64,000 nt of DNA from Flavobacteriaceae bacterium 3519-10 (GTDB taxonomy: Bacteria > Bacteroidota > Bacteroidia > Flavobacteriales > Weeksellaceae). A program made the translations under genes and the position numbers. Positions 9,323 through 17,658 of the stretch are shown here, in pieces. Within the stretch, counting starts at the first letter, position 1. The number at the start of each line of letters is the position of its first letter. The stretch spans positions 2,118,342-2,182,341 of the forward strand of contig CP001673.1 of assembly GCA_000023725.1 (NCBI GenBank), read 5' to 3'. The notes under the pieces are model-generated. The model was given only the letters and a program-made list of their open reading frames with translations, was not told where the DNA came from and made no database searches.

Positions 9323-10099
9323 ATGGCAAAAGCAAATGTTAAAGACCTTTTAGAGGCAGGTGTACACTTCGGTCACATGACCCGCAAGTGGAATCCAAAT
9401 ATGGCTCCATACATTTTTATGGAGAAAAACGGTATTCACATCGTAGACTTACATAAAACAGCAGTGAAATTAGACGAGGCTTGTACAGCTTTGGAAAAAA
9501 TCACTTCTGCAGGCAAAAAAGTTCTTTTCGTAGCTACTAAAAAGCAGGCGAAAGAAGTGGTAGCTAAATATGCAGCTGACCTTAATATGCCTTATATTAC
9601 TGAAAGATGGCCTGGAGGTATGTTAACAAACTTTGTTACCATCCGAAAAGCTGTTAAGAAAATGAACCAGATTGATAAAATGAAGAAAGACGGTACTTTT
9701 GAAACTTTATCTAAAAAAGAAAGACTTCAGGTAGACCGTCAGCGTGCTAACCTTGAGAAAAACTTAGGTTCTATCTCTGATATGGTACGTCTTCCGTCAG
9801 CAATCTTCGTTGTTGATATCATGAAGGAACACATCGCCATCACTGAAGCAAAAAAATTAGGTATCCCTATTTTTGCAATCGTAGATACAAACTCAGATCC
9901 TAGAAAAGTAGATTACGTTATTCCTGGAAATGATGATGCATCTAAATCTATCGATATGTTGCTGAGCATTGTTTCAGCTTCTATCAAAGACGGATTGTCT
10001 CAGAGAAAAGCAGATAAAGAAAAATCTAAAGAAGAAGGCGAAAAAGTTTCAGCAGATGCTGATACCGATTTCGACACTGAAGCTACGGCTGCAGAATAA
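9323..10099 (+). CDS. rpsB: 30S ribosomal protein S2 (uS2)
   Basis: The 258-residue protein has the S2 signatures LLEAGVHFGHMTRKWNPNM at the start and PSAIFVVDIMKEHIAITEA with PIFAIVDTNSDP in the second half. It belongs to the small-subunit body and is needed for bS1 binding. The last ~30 residues form an acidic tail (KEEGEKVSADADTDFDTEATAAE). It is the last gene of the rplM cluster and ends at a strong terminator. tsf, which commonly follows rpsB, is absent here. Confidence 0.97.
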   Translation: MAKANVKDLLEAGVHFGHMTRKWNPNMAPYIFMEKNGIHIVDLHKTAVKLDEACTALEKITSAGKKVLFVATKKQAKEVVAKYAADLNMPYITERWPGGMLTNFVTIRKAVKKMNQIDKMKKDGTFETLSKKERLQVDRQRANLEKNLGSISDMVRLPSAIFVVDIMKEHIAITEAKKLGIPIFAIVDTNSDPRKVDYVIPGNDDASKSIDMLLSIVSASIKDGLSQRKADKEKSKEEGEKVSADADTDFDTEATAAE

Positions 10100-10122
10100 G
10101 ATTTTATCTTAATAATTACAAG

Positions 10123-10157
10123 AATCCGCCTCACCATTAAACGTGAGGCGGATTTTT
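10123..10157 (+). terminator. Rho-independent terminator after rpsB
   Basis: A perfect 12-bp stem AATCCGCCTCAC/GTGAGGCGGATT (10123-10134 and 10143-10154) with an 8-nt loop is followed by a T-run. It begins 24 nt after the rpsB stop. Confidence 0.9.
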
Positions 10158-10209
10158 ATTTGTAATTAATCCGTAGGTAAAAAATATGCGTCCAAATTAA
10201 ACATCAAAC

Positions 10210-10704
10210 TCATGCACACGATGCCTGACAATCTATGGAGCATAGAAGGACACCAAGGTTTGTTTCTTTATCGTAACATCCGTTTGCACGATGACATTTA
10301 ATAATGCAATCAGCGCCCACATTATCTTGGGTTACTGCAATATTGTTCTTTAAAAGTTTACTACTGATGCTTTTCAGGTTCTGAATCTTACTAGATGGCA
10401 ATTCGGCGTCTTTAGCCACACTCAAATAAGTTGCAACTTCATGTTCATCCTTATCAAAACTTATTTTAAAATAATATCCCGCCGTATCGGACGTCTCCTT
10501 ATAAATAATATAATAAAAAGCCTCTTCGGCAGCTATTCTCTTATCTAACAACACAAATGTTGCTGCTTTTGGAGATTCATTCTTTCTGAAAGTCTTAAAA
10601 TATTCGGGATCGTTCCGGTCATTTTTCAGGGTTGCACTGCAATTTGCGTAACTAACCAGAAAAATAATTAATGTAAGTAGTTTATTTATTGAGAAATTTT
10701 TCAT
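10210..10704 (-). CDS. Exported protein with six-cysteine C-terminal tail, unknown
   Basis: The 164-residue product has a signal peptide (hydrophobic residues ~8-20; cysteine at 22 follows an atypical lipobox YANC, so SPI or SPII is undecided). The middle is a mixed alpha/beta segment without known motifs. The last 32 residues carry six cysteines spaced C133-X3-C137-X5-C143-X11-C155-X3-C159-X3-C163, suggesting disulfides or metal binding. It lies 13 nt after a GLPGLI gene on the same strand and is probably co-transcribed with it. I do not recognise the family. Confidence 0.7.
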   Translation of the reverse strand: MKNFSINKLLTLIIFLVSYANCSATLKNDRNDPEYFKTFRKNESPKAATFVLLDKRIAAEEAFYYIIYKETSDTAGYYFKISFDKDEHEVATYLSVAKDAELPSSKIQNLKSISSKLLKNNIAVTQDNVGADCIIKCHRANGCYDKETNLGVLLCSIDCQASCA

Positions 10705-10717
10705 CTAATTTAAATTT

Positions 10718-11530
10718 TTAAAGCTCGATATTATTTTCATTTTGAAATTGCTTGATCATAGTTCTTTGATTCTCTTCGAAAAGTTTTCTTAGATCAACTA
10801 CATCTCCATTTTTGTCAGGAACTTCGTAGATTTGCGACGAATTCATGAGTTGAATCAACCGCTGCAATGGAGCTTTTCTATACGCTTCCCTTGCTGTATT
10901 AAATTTCAATTTGTCGGTTTCTTTAAACTTCCTGCTTTCTAAATCTAAGTGAATTTGCCTGCCTTCTGCAATTCCAACCGCTTCAAAATGATGTTTTTTT
11001 TCATCATCAAATATCTCAAGAATGAGTCCAGGCAATCCAAAAAACTTATAAGGCCCATCACTTACAGGTATTTCAGTCGTGAAATAGGCCGAGTATTGCC
11101 GTCCCATATATGAAGTTTTTGCAAGGAAAACCTTATAACCTAAAACCTGCTTATTTTGCGCGGTAATCTGCCATTTGAAGTCTGGTTTTTCATCGTACTG
11201 AAATTCCAGATCATCGAACTCATCAGAATAGTACGTGATCGTTTGCAGGTTGAGATTCTTTTTAACAAATCCTCTGAGATGATCCTCGGGCAAATTTTTA
11301 AAATCAGTCCTGACACCATTTTTAGTGTTTTCGGCAAAAACTGAATCAGAGACATAAGCTGCCTCACTAAAAAACATGGATTCGTTATCGCGCATTACAA
11401 GAAAAACATGCTGCCGCAGCAGAGCTGTATCTACTTTAGAAGTTTGTTTCGTATAACGGTATTGCATGGTGAAACTCTGCGATTTAGAAAGCGAAAAAAA
11501 GGTGATGAACAGTAAGGTGAAAAATTTCAT
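10718..11530 (-). CDS. GLPGLI family exported protein (TIGR01200 type)
   Basis: The 270-residue protein has an SPI-type signal peptide (MKFFTLLFITFFSLSKSQ) and the defining motif GPYKFFGLPGLILEIFDD around residues 160-180, preceded by YFTTEIPVSDGPY. GLPGLI proteins are found almost only in Bacteroidota, often in paralogous sets; their function is unknown. The motif is preceded by the usual region predicting cell-envelope localisation. It is first in a two-gene unit with the six-cysteine protein. A second member lies at 60357 and has the same central motif with the variant GPYKFRGLPGLIFELYDD. Confidence 0.9.
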   Translation of the reverse strand: MKFFTLLFITFFSLSKSQSFTMQYRYTKQTSKVDTALLRQHVFLVMRDNESMFFSEAAYVSDSVFAENTKNGVRTDFKNLPEDHLRGFVKKNLNLQTITYYSDEFDDLEFQYDEKPDFKWQITAQNKQVLGYKVFLAKTSYMGRQYSAYFTTEIPVSDGPYKFFGLPGLILEIFDDEKKHHFEAVGIAEGRQIHLDLESRKFKETDKLKFNTAREAYRKAPLQRLIQLMNSSQIYEVPDKNGDVVDLRKLFEENQRTMIKQFQNENNIEL

Positions 11531-11562
11531 AGATGAAGCATGCTGGAAAACGGTTAGCTAAT

Positions 11563-11570
11563 CAAAAGTA
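11563..11570 (-). promoter_or_regulatory. -7 element for the GLPGLI/Cys-tail unit
   Basis: On the minus strand this reads TACTTTTG, matching TAnnTTTG, 32 nt before the ATG at 11530. No good -33 box is seen. Confidence 0.45.
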
Positions 11571-11647
11571 AAAAAAAGTCACGATGTCTCACTAAATAAA
11601 AATTTATTCATAAGCTAACTCCAACATAAGTACACACCAATATCTAC

Positions 11648-11673
11648 AAAAAACCCGCCTCACAGTGAGACGG
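11648..11673 (-). terminator. Terminator after trmB
   Basis: On the minus strand CCGTCTCAC and GTGAGGCGG form a 9-bp stem (one G-U pair) with a very tight loop, followed by GTTTTTT. It lies ~95 nt beyond the trmB stop. The stem is nearly identical to that of the rpsB terminator. Confidence 0.7.
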
Positions 11674-11765
11674 ATTGGTTTATTTTGATTTAAAATTTTT
11701 AAACAATTTCTTCATTTAGTCTGCTTCAGTTTTTGGGCAGACAAAAATATTGAAGAAAAAGGAAG

Positions 11766-12443
11766 TTATTTAATCTTAAATTTAATGTAAGTAATGGTTT
11801 TGCCTTTTGCCGAGAACAAACCTTCATAATACGTCTTGATTTCACGTAACAGCGGTGTGTCCGGATCGAATTCGGGCGCGCCGTAAATATCGTGGTGCGC
11901 TGAAATAATCTCGTGGCCCATGCCCTGAAGCAAACCCAAAGTATAACCGTGAAGGAACTCAGAATCTGTCTTCAGATGCATGATGCCGTCCTTTTTTAAG
12001 ATTTTCTGATACCGTGCAAGAAATTCGGGATTAGTCATCCTGTGTTTTGTACGCCGGAATTTTATCTGAGGATCAGGAAAAGTAATCCATATTTCATCCA
12101 CCTCATCTGCTGCGAAAAAACCGTCGATAAGTTCGATCTGAGTTCTGAGGAAAGCTACATTATTGAGGTTTTCTTCGAGCGCTTCTTTAGCACCGAACCA
12201 AAACCTCGCACCTTTGATATCGACACCGATAAAGTTTTTTTCGGGAAACGCTTTAGCAAGCCCTACGGAATATTCGCCTTTGCCACAACCCAGTTCCAGC
12301 ACTACCGGATGGTCGTTTTTAAAGACTTCGCTCCGCCATTTACCCTTTAAATGATACCCTTGTTGTGCTTCTTCCCTTGTTGGCTGAAAGACATTTGGAA
12401 GTATCCTGTTCTCATCGAATCTTGCCTGCTTATTTTTACCCAT
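11766..12443 (-). CDS. trmB: tRNA (guanine-N7-)-methyltransferase
   Basis: SAM-dependent Rossmann methyltransferase that makes m7G46 in the variable loop of tRNAs. The 225-residue length fits. Motif I is VLELGCGKGEYSVGLA (residues ~48-63), followed by GVDIKG. The family signature around FPDP (122-125) reads WITFPDPQIKFRRTKHRMTN, close to the usual FPDPWPKKRH form but with QIKFRR. A C-terminal LKTDSEFLHGY segment is also typical. The gene has its own -7 element upstream and its own terminator, so it is monocistronic. Confidence 0.95.
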   Translation of the reverse strand: MGKNKQARFDENRILPNVFQPTREEAQQGYHLKGKWRSEVFKNDHPVVLELGCGKGEYSVGLAKAFPEKNFIGVDIKGARFWFGAKEALEENLNNVAFLRTQIELIDGFFAADEVDEIWITFPDPQIKFRRTKHRMTNPEFLARYQKILKKDGIMHLKTDSEFLHGYTLGLLQGMGHEIISAHHDIYGAPEFDPDTPLLREIKTYYEGLFSAKGKTITYIKFKIK

Positions 12444-12464
12444 TTTCTATAAATCAAAAACGTG

Positions 12465-12472
12465 CAAAAATA
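12465..12472 (-). promoter_or_regulatory. -7 element before trmB
   Basis: It reads TATTTTTG on the minus strand, 21 nt upstream of the trmB ATG. No -33 box was recognised. Confidence 0.5.
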
Positions 12473-12513
12473 GTTAAAATTGGCCGGCCTTCACAGTTTT
12501 ATCCGGTTTAAAA

Positions 12514-13284
12514 TTATTGGGATGCCGCATCTCCGAGTGAAACCATGATGGCTTTCTGCACGGTCTTCTGGGAAGCGTATTGCGCGCCGCATACAAGCCC
12601 AGAGAACAGATAGTCGCCTTTGGCTACTACGATGGTATTATCGCTCTGTGCGGGCACCGCAAGGCGGTATTTGGTATTGCCCACGCCTTCAATCCTCATA
12701 ATCATGTTGCAGAGCGATTTGTTTTCAATCAGAACGATGCTTTCTTTGCTGTTCGGATCATTGTCGAACAGCGCGTTAAGTACTTTTACGGTGTTGTTTT
12801 TATAGTCGGTTGGGTTCACGGCCATCAACATGTTGAATTCTTCCTGTTCAGTGTCGGTATATCCTGTCGCCGCGCCTGCAGAAGCTGAGGAGTTTCCGTA
12901 TACTTTGGTCATGTAGGTGCGGCCCTGTTGCAGCTGCTCTTTGAACTTCGCGATCTGTTTCTGTCTGATCATTTCGTTCATTTCTTCAAAAGAAATCCTG
13001 GTAGATGGCTTGCGGCGCAGCAGCGCAATCTTTTCCTGAAAATCTTTAACCCGCTGATCGGCAGGATGGGCATTTTTGATGTACTCTTTCAGCATTTTCA
13101 CAAGCCTGGGTTTCAGCACCGACCGTTTTGGGTCATCGGGATGTGCATCACGCAGAAATGCGTCTATTTCGTAGATACTTGTGCTGCGCAGGATGTGGGT
13201 GTAATCTTTCTTTTTCTGCTGTGCCATCAGCATACTTCCGGCAAGTAGAAGCATTATGCATAATAATCTGTTACCTGTCATCAT
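12514..13284 (-). CDS. Exported protein, DUF6759-like
   Basis: The 256-residue protein has a signal peptide (LLCIMLLLAGSMLMAQ), a charged helical N-terminal half (LKPRLVKMLKEYI, FEEMNEMIRQKQIAKFKEQL) and a beta-rich C-terminal domain with ESIVLIENKSLCNMIMRI, YRLAVPAQSDNTIVVAKGDY and LVCGAQYASQKTVQK. The C-terminal part, with its two cysteines, resembles the flavobacterial DUF6759 domain as I remember it. Function is unknown; a periplasmic or surface location is inferred. The start could be either of two adjacent ATGs. No operon partner is evident. Confidence 0.7.
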   Translation of the reverse strand: MMTGNRLLCIMLLLAGSMLMAQQKKKDYTHILRSTSIYEIDAFLRDAHPDDPKRSVLKPRLVKMLKEYIKNAHPADQRVKDFQEKIALLRRKPSTRISFEEMNEMIRQKQIAKFKEQLQQGRTYMTKVYGNSSASAGAATGYTDTEQEEFNMLMAVNPTDYKNNTVKVLNALFDNDPNSKESIVLIENKSLCNMIMRIEGVGNTKYRLAVPAQSDNTIVVAKGDYLFSGLVCGAQYASQKTVQKAIMVSLGDAASQ

Positions 13285-13347
13285 TTGTGAATAAATTTTA
13301 CGTCATCATCTTGAAAACGAATTAAATATAACAAATATTTTGGAAAA

Positions 13348-13372
13348 TCGGGCAGCACGTTAATCAGCCCGA
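13348..13372 (-). terminator. Terminator after the 13430 gene
   Basis: On the minus strand TCGGGC and GCCCGA flank a 13-nt loop and are followed by TTTTCC. The short 6-bp GC-rich stem lies ~58 nt beyond the stop. Confidence 0.5.
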
Positions 13373-13429
13373 CTTTTGGTAAGGTGGAATGTATTACGTA
13401 AAAACTGTATTCAACTTAATGGATGAAGT

Positions 13430-14221
13430 TTATTTAGGCACTTCCATCAGGCTCGAATTCCGCAGTCGGCGCTGATAAATCGGAAGGTATTTTTCAATGT
13501 AAACCGCGATGGCTTCATAATTATTTGCCTGGATGTACGGATACAGATTCTCTGATGTATACACAAACTGCAGGAAATTATCTGTAAGCTGGGCCGGAAT
13601 TTTAAGTGCAGCAAAATACTCTTCACCGTAATATTTCCGGATGTTCCCGACTGCGGTATTCATCCGTTCATATTGGTTTGCGCGTTCTTTTTTCTTGCGT
13701 TCGCCCGAAAGAATATCATAAATACTTTCTAAACTGAACGTGAGTCCGCCTCCCGAGAAGCCGGCAACCGGAAGTTCAGGTGGTGTACCGTCTCCTTTCG
13801 GTGTCGGTAATCCTATCATCTGCTGCAACGCAAGTGTCTTTTCGCCGGTTTTAAGCGAACTGACATCTTTCCGCAGATTTCCGGTGGGCTTGAATTTACT
13901 GATCACCACTTCCTGAATATCATAGTACGCGATTTTCAGTTCTACAAAGTTCTGTGTATTTGCTAAATCTGCTTCGCTCACCTTCACATCCTTCCTGTCC
14001 GTAACGATGGAAGTAAATCGGATAATGTCTCCGGGTTTGGCGGGAATCTTAAAAGCGCCAAAATAATCGGTGTAGACCGTGCTTTGCGAGGTAAGGTTCG
14101 TTACATAAACCTGATTAAGGTAATAAACAGAATTATCGCGTATAATTATTTCGCCGGAAAAGAACTGTGCGTGGATGGCATTGAGAGTAAAAAACGCGGC
14201 AAGCAGAAAAAACTTCTTCAT
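13430..14221 (-). CDS. Exported carboxypeptidase-regulatory-like domain protein
   Basis: The 263-residue protein has an SPI signal peptide (MKKFFLLAAFFTLNAIHAQ). Residues ~20-110 resemble the CarboxypepD_reg-like beta-sandwich seen at the N-terminus of TonB receptors: SGEIIIRDNSVYYLNQVYVTN, TDYFGAFKIPAKPGDIIRFT, then YYDIQEVVISKF. The C-terminal ~150 residues have no TonB plug or barrel and end in a helical segment. Without a barrel it is probably a free periplasmic protein. It has its own -7 element 9 nt upstream of the ATG and a terminator downstream. Confidence 0.75.
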   Translation of the reverse strand: MKKFFLLAAFFTLNAIHAQFFSGEIIIRDNSVYYLNQVYVTNLTSQSTVYTDYFGAFKIPAKPGDIIRFTSIVTDRKDVKVSEADLANTQNFVELKIAYYDIQEVVISKFKPTGNLRKDVSSLKTGEKTLALQQMIGLPTPKGDGTPPELPVAGFSGGGLTFSLESIYDILSGERKKKERANQYERMNTAVGNIRKYYGEEYFAALKIPAQLTDNFLQFVYTSENLYPYIQANNYEAIAVYIEKYLPIYQRRLRNSSLMEVPK

Positions 14222-14229
14222 ATAGAGCG

Positions 14230-14237
14230 CAAAAATA
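14230..14237 (-). promoter_or_regulatory. -7 element before the 13430 gene
   Basis: It reads TATTTTTG on the minus strand, 8 nt from the ATG. If used, the 5' leader is almost absent. Confidence 0.4.
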
Positions 14238-14430
14238 ATTCAATTTTCGCACAGTTAGGCATTTACAGAATCTTCAGGTGGGTTAAAGTTTGGTTAAAAT
14301 ACAACTTAAAGTTCATGTAGAATTAACAAAAAAAGAGTTGCAGCCGAATTAGAGAATAAATGTGCGGTCAGTATTCTGACATACAATCCTTTCGATTTTA
14401 TGCCGGACAGCTCGCTACAGAACATAAAAA

Positions 14431-14455
14431 AATCCCCGGTGGTATTCCGGGGATT
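14431..14455 (-). terminator. Terminator after the T9SS metalloprotease
   Basis: A perfect 9-bp stem AATCCCCGG/CCGGGGATT with a 7-nt loop is followed on the minus strand by a T-run. It lies ~20 nt after the stop at 14476. Confidence 0.9.
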
Positions 14456-14475
14456 CATATTAAAAGGAAGGGAAA

Positions 14476-17412
14476 TTATTTTTTGATGAATTTCACCTGG
14501 CTTACCTGACCGTCGTTATTAACAGAGATCATATAAACACCTTTCGCTAGTTGCGAAACCTGAACTTTGTTATCGGTTACTTTACCTTTCGAAACAGCCT
14601 GACCAGCCATGTTGAAGATGGTATAAGTAGCTTTGTCTGATACTTTAGTGATGTTCAGCAAATCAATTGCAGGGTTTGGATATACCTGAACTGAATTTGA
14701 TTTCACATTGTCATTCACACCTAACGTAGCAGAAATCTTAACAGCATAATCTTCCACTTCACCGTAGGTATAAGTACCACATGGGGTGGTTTGAGGTGTG
14801 CTGAATCTAAGTGCTACTCTCATACCAACAGTTTTGTCTCCAACGTACGCATCAGCAGGAACGGAGAAGATATCGCTTACAGGGTTAAGTTTATCAGCAC
14901 TTGTAGACATTACGATTTCGTCGTTATCGAATGTTCCGCTTCTGTCGAAGTCGATCCACGCAGTAACTGCTTCGTTGTATACAGTACCCGTCCAGAATTT
15001 GGTAACAGTAATGGTGTTATTAGTGGTACCTCTTGCCAGATTAACTAATCTTGTAGCATCTGAAGAGTAATTAGTGTAAGTAGATGGCCCGGAAGCGCTT
15101 ACCATACCAGCTGCACCTTCAGGAGCGATGGCTACATTAGAGATGTATTCATCATTTGGATTGGATGACGTTAGCGTACAGTAAGCCAGCATTAACGTGC
15201 TGAAATCCGTTACTGTAGTGTAAGAACCGGTAGTTCCTGTACAAACAGCAGCTACCTGAACATTGTAAGCAGTACCTTCTTCCAAATCTGTTAAAGCCAA
15301 AGAGTTGGCCGTTACAGGAACTTCAATCCACGTAGCATCTGTTGCTTTTTTGTATCTCACAATATAGGTCGCTCCGACAACCGGATCCCAGGTAATACTT
15401 GCTCCTGCAGTAGTTATTGAAGAAACAGTAAGACCAGCCGGAGCCGTACCGTCGCACGCAACGATTGCAGAAACCGTAACCGGAGCAACTGCGTAGAATA
15501 CGTTTCCGATGGCTGAAATTCTTACTTTCAGTGCAGTGTTGGTTGCGAAGGTTGCAAAAGAGAAATCTTCGGTTCCGTCATTAGGCGTTGATGCGCTGAG
15601 CACATTCCAGGTAGCACCGTTATCCGATGTATAATCTATTTTAACATTGGCTACATTGAATGGCGCCGCGTTGGTACCTACCACATCCCATGTTAAAGGA
15701 CCCGGAGCGTTGTTATATACTTTCGTAGAAGTAATCTTGAACGGACCGTTCGCGCTGATGGTAACTTTCTGCAAAGCGTTCTGCGTTTGTTTCTGTGCTA
15801 CGTCTGCATTGTTGTCTCTCACAGTTACGCGGAAGTTCTGAACTCTTGCAACAGTAGATACCGCTTCCCAATCTGTATTATTCTTAAGGCTTCCAGCTAA
15901 AACAGTAGAAAGTTTAGGGAAATATCTTGTTGGGTTGGTTGTTGGCGTCCATGATCTGAAAGTTGGGCCGTTCGTAAGTGTGCCCAAACTTGCTATTGTG
16001 GTAGAAGTGGTCGCATTATCTACTTCCTCCCAGGTGTAGGTAAGCGGATCGTTTTCAGGATCTGTTGCCTGAGCAGTCAGAACGAAAGCGGTGCTTTTCG
16101 GAATCGTAACGTCAGCCATTGCAGTAATTACCGGTGGATTGTTAGCCACTGCAGTTTCGATATCGCAGGTTTTTGAGGTTAAATTAGTCTGAACCTGGTT
16201 GATACTAACATGATGGAAATACGCATCTGAATGCGGCTGAACATCTGTTGCGCCGGTAATACCCGCGTAACCCATAATGGTAGAACCTGAACCTGGCTCC
16301 ACATTAACTCCAGTACCCTCAAGCTGGAAAGAGAAAGTGTGGTTTGCACCTAGCTGGTGACCGATTTCGTGAGCAACATAGTCGATATCAAAGTTGTCGC
16401 CCTGTGGAATGCCGTCTGCCGGTGAAGTGATACCGGAACCTTTTCCGTTGCCGGTAGGTACACCTGCGGTATTAAGTGGTGGGCTGATGCATACACAACC
16501 AATGCAGCCTGCGTTACCGCCACCGCCTGATGCGCCGAACATGTGTCCGATGTCATAATTTGCCTCGCCAGCCACCGCCGTAATTGCTTTCTGCGCAGAA
16601 AGGTTCCAGGTGGACAAAGTTGTGGAATAAGGATCGGTAGCAGGATCAGTGTAGATCAAAGCCGGAAAATCCTGAAGAATCAAATGAAGGCCGAAATCCA
16701 TTTCGAAGATGCCGTTGCAACGGGTTATCGTCGCGTTGATGGCGGTTAATGCGCCGGCTACGCCCCCATGGTAGGCTGTATATTCAGCATTGGTAGACAT
16801 CACAAGACGCATTGTTCTGTATTTTTTGTCTGAAGCTTTGCTGAAATCAGTAGGGTTATTGGTAAACGATTTACCAGACATATACAGCTTATCCAGCTGA
16901 GATTTGCTTAAAGGAGCTTCGCTCGTAGAACACACAAATGCTTTGTCAGCTTCCGATTTGTTGGTCTTCGGCAACACGCCGTACACCGATTTCTCTTTGT
17001 TCTGCGGCTCTACAAATTCGTAGACACCGTTTCTCACTACCATCGACTGGAAGTCATTAGGTGCTACACTGAAACGCACAAACGCGTTCGGATCGTCAAT
17101 CCCCTGACCAATGTATGAGCCCAGCTGATACCTGTCTGCAAGTGATTTAACCACCACCGGTGCGCTGTACACAGCAAACCTTTCGATCTTTCCGTTAAGT
17201 GTTGGTAATTTAATTTCTACCGGTACCGCATTCCGGCCGGTTTCCTGCGCATTGGCAAGTGTGGATCTCATTTGATCAAGATCTAATGAGTAGTAACTCT
17301 TGACGTTCGACGTCGTGCGAATTCTTTCTCCCTGCATAGACGTCGGGCTCCATTGTGCAAAAGCAGCCGTAGACATCAATCCGCAAAGTAAAGAAGTAAA
17401 AATTCTCTTCAT
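14476..17412 (-). CDS. Secreted reprolysin-like zinc metalloprotease with GEVED and T9SS sorting domains
   Basis: The 978-residue preproprotein starts with a signal peptide (MKRIFTSLLCGLMSTAAFAQ). A propeptide runs to about 190. The metalloprotease domain has the extended zinc motif HEIGHQLGANH (348-358: ligands H348, H352, H358, base E349) and a Met-turn at M380 (STIMGYAG), placing it among metzincins of reprolysin type. Next come Ig-like segments, a fibronectin III domain (~650-735), a GEVED domain ending CGTYTYGEVEDYAVKIS (~885), and a type A T9SS sorting domain from NSVQVYPNPA (906) to VKFIKK at 978. It is therefore exported by Sec, carried across the outer membrane by T9SS and cleaved at the sorting domain. 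The gene is single, with a strong promoter and terminator. The substrate is unknown; extracellular protein digestion is inferred. Confidence 0.93.
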   Translation of the reverse strand: MKRIFTSLLCGLMSTAAFAQWSPTSMQGERIRTTSNVKSYYSLDLDQMRSTLANAQETGRNAVPVEIKLPTLNGKIERFAVYSAPVVVKSLADRYQLGSYIGQGIDDPNAFVRFSVAPNDFQSMVVRNGVYEFVEPQNKEKSVYGVLPKTNKSEADKAFVCSTSEAPLSKSQLDKLYMSGKSFTNNPTDFSKASDKKYRTMRLVMSTNAEYTAYHGGVAGALTAINATITRCNGIFEMDFGLHLILQDFPALIYTDPATDPYSTTLSTWNLSAQKAITAVAGEANYDIGHMFGASGGGGNAGCIGCVCISPPLNTAGVPTGNGKGSGITSPADGIPQGDNFDIDYVAHEIGHQLGANHTFSFQLEGTGVNVEPGSGSTIMGYAGITGATDVQPHSDAYFHHVSINQVQTNLTSKTCDIETAVANNPPVITAMADVTIPKSTAFVLTAQATDPENDPLTYTWEEVDNATTSTTIASLGTLTNGPTFRSWTPTTNPTRYFPKLSTVLAGSLKNNTDWEAVSTVARVQNFRVTVRDNNADVAQKQTQNALQKVTISANGPFKITSTKVYNNAPGPLTWDVVGTNAAPFNVANVKIDYTSDNGATWNVLSASTPNDGTEDFSFATFATNTALKVRISAIGNVFYAVAPVTVSAIVACDGTAPAGLTVSSITTAGASITWDPVVGATYIVRYKKATDATWIEVPVTANSLALTDLEEGTAYNVQVAAVCTGTTGSYTTVTDFSTLMLAYCTLTSSNPNDEYISNVAIAPEGAAGMVSASGPSTYTNYSSDATRLVNLARGTTNNTITVTKFWTGTVYNEAVTAWIDFDRSGTFDNDEIVMSTSADKLNPVSDIFSVPADAYVGDKTVGMRVALRFSTPQTTPCGTYTYGEVEDYAVKISATLGVNDNVKSNSVQVYPNPAIDLLNITKVSDKATYTIFNMAGQAVSKGKVTDNKVQVSQLAKGVYMISVNNDGQVSQVKFIKK

Positions 17413-17435
17413 AGGATTAATTTTGTTTAGTTACC

Positions 17436-17466
17436 CAAAAGTAATTTTTTTTTCAGCACGGTCAAA
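17436..17466 (-). promoter_or_regulatory. Promoter of the metalloprotease gene
   Basis: On the minus strand TTTG (17463-17466), a 19-nt gap, then TACTTTTG (17436-17443): a textbook Bacteroidota promoter. It lies 23 nt before the ATG. Confidence 0.8.
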
Positions 17467-17658
17467 ATAAAAACCATGGAATTTTGAAGATCGCAGTCTA
17501 AAATCGATATCAGAACATCAATTTGACTATTGAATTCGCAATAATTTTTACTAAAAAATAAATATAAATTAATCTATGGAACAGAATTAAGAAAGTGAAG
17601 ACCGCTTTATGCCTTTTAAATTATTGCAAAACTATTCAATGCATAACTTAACCGAGCC

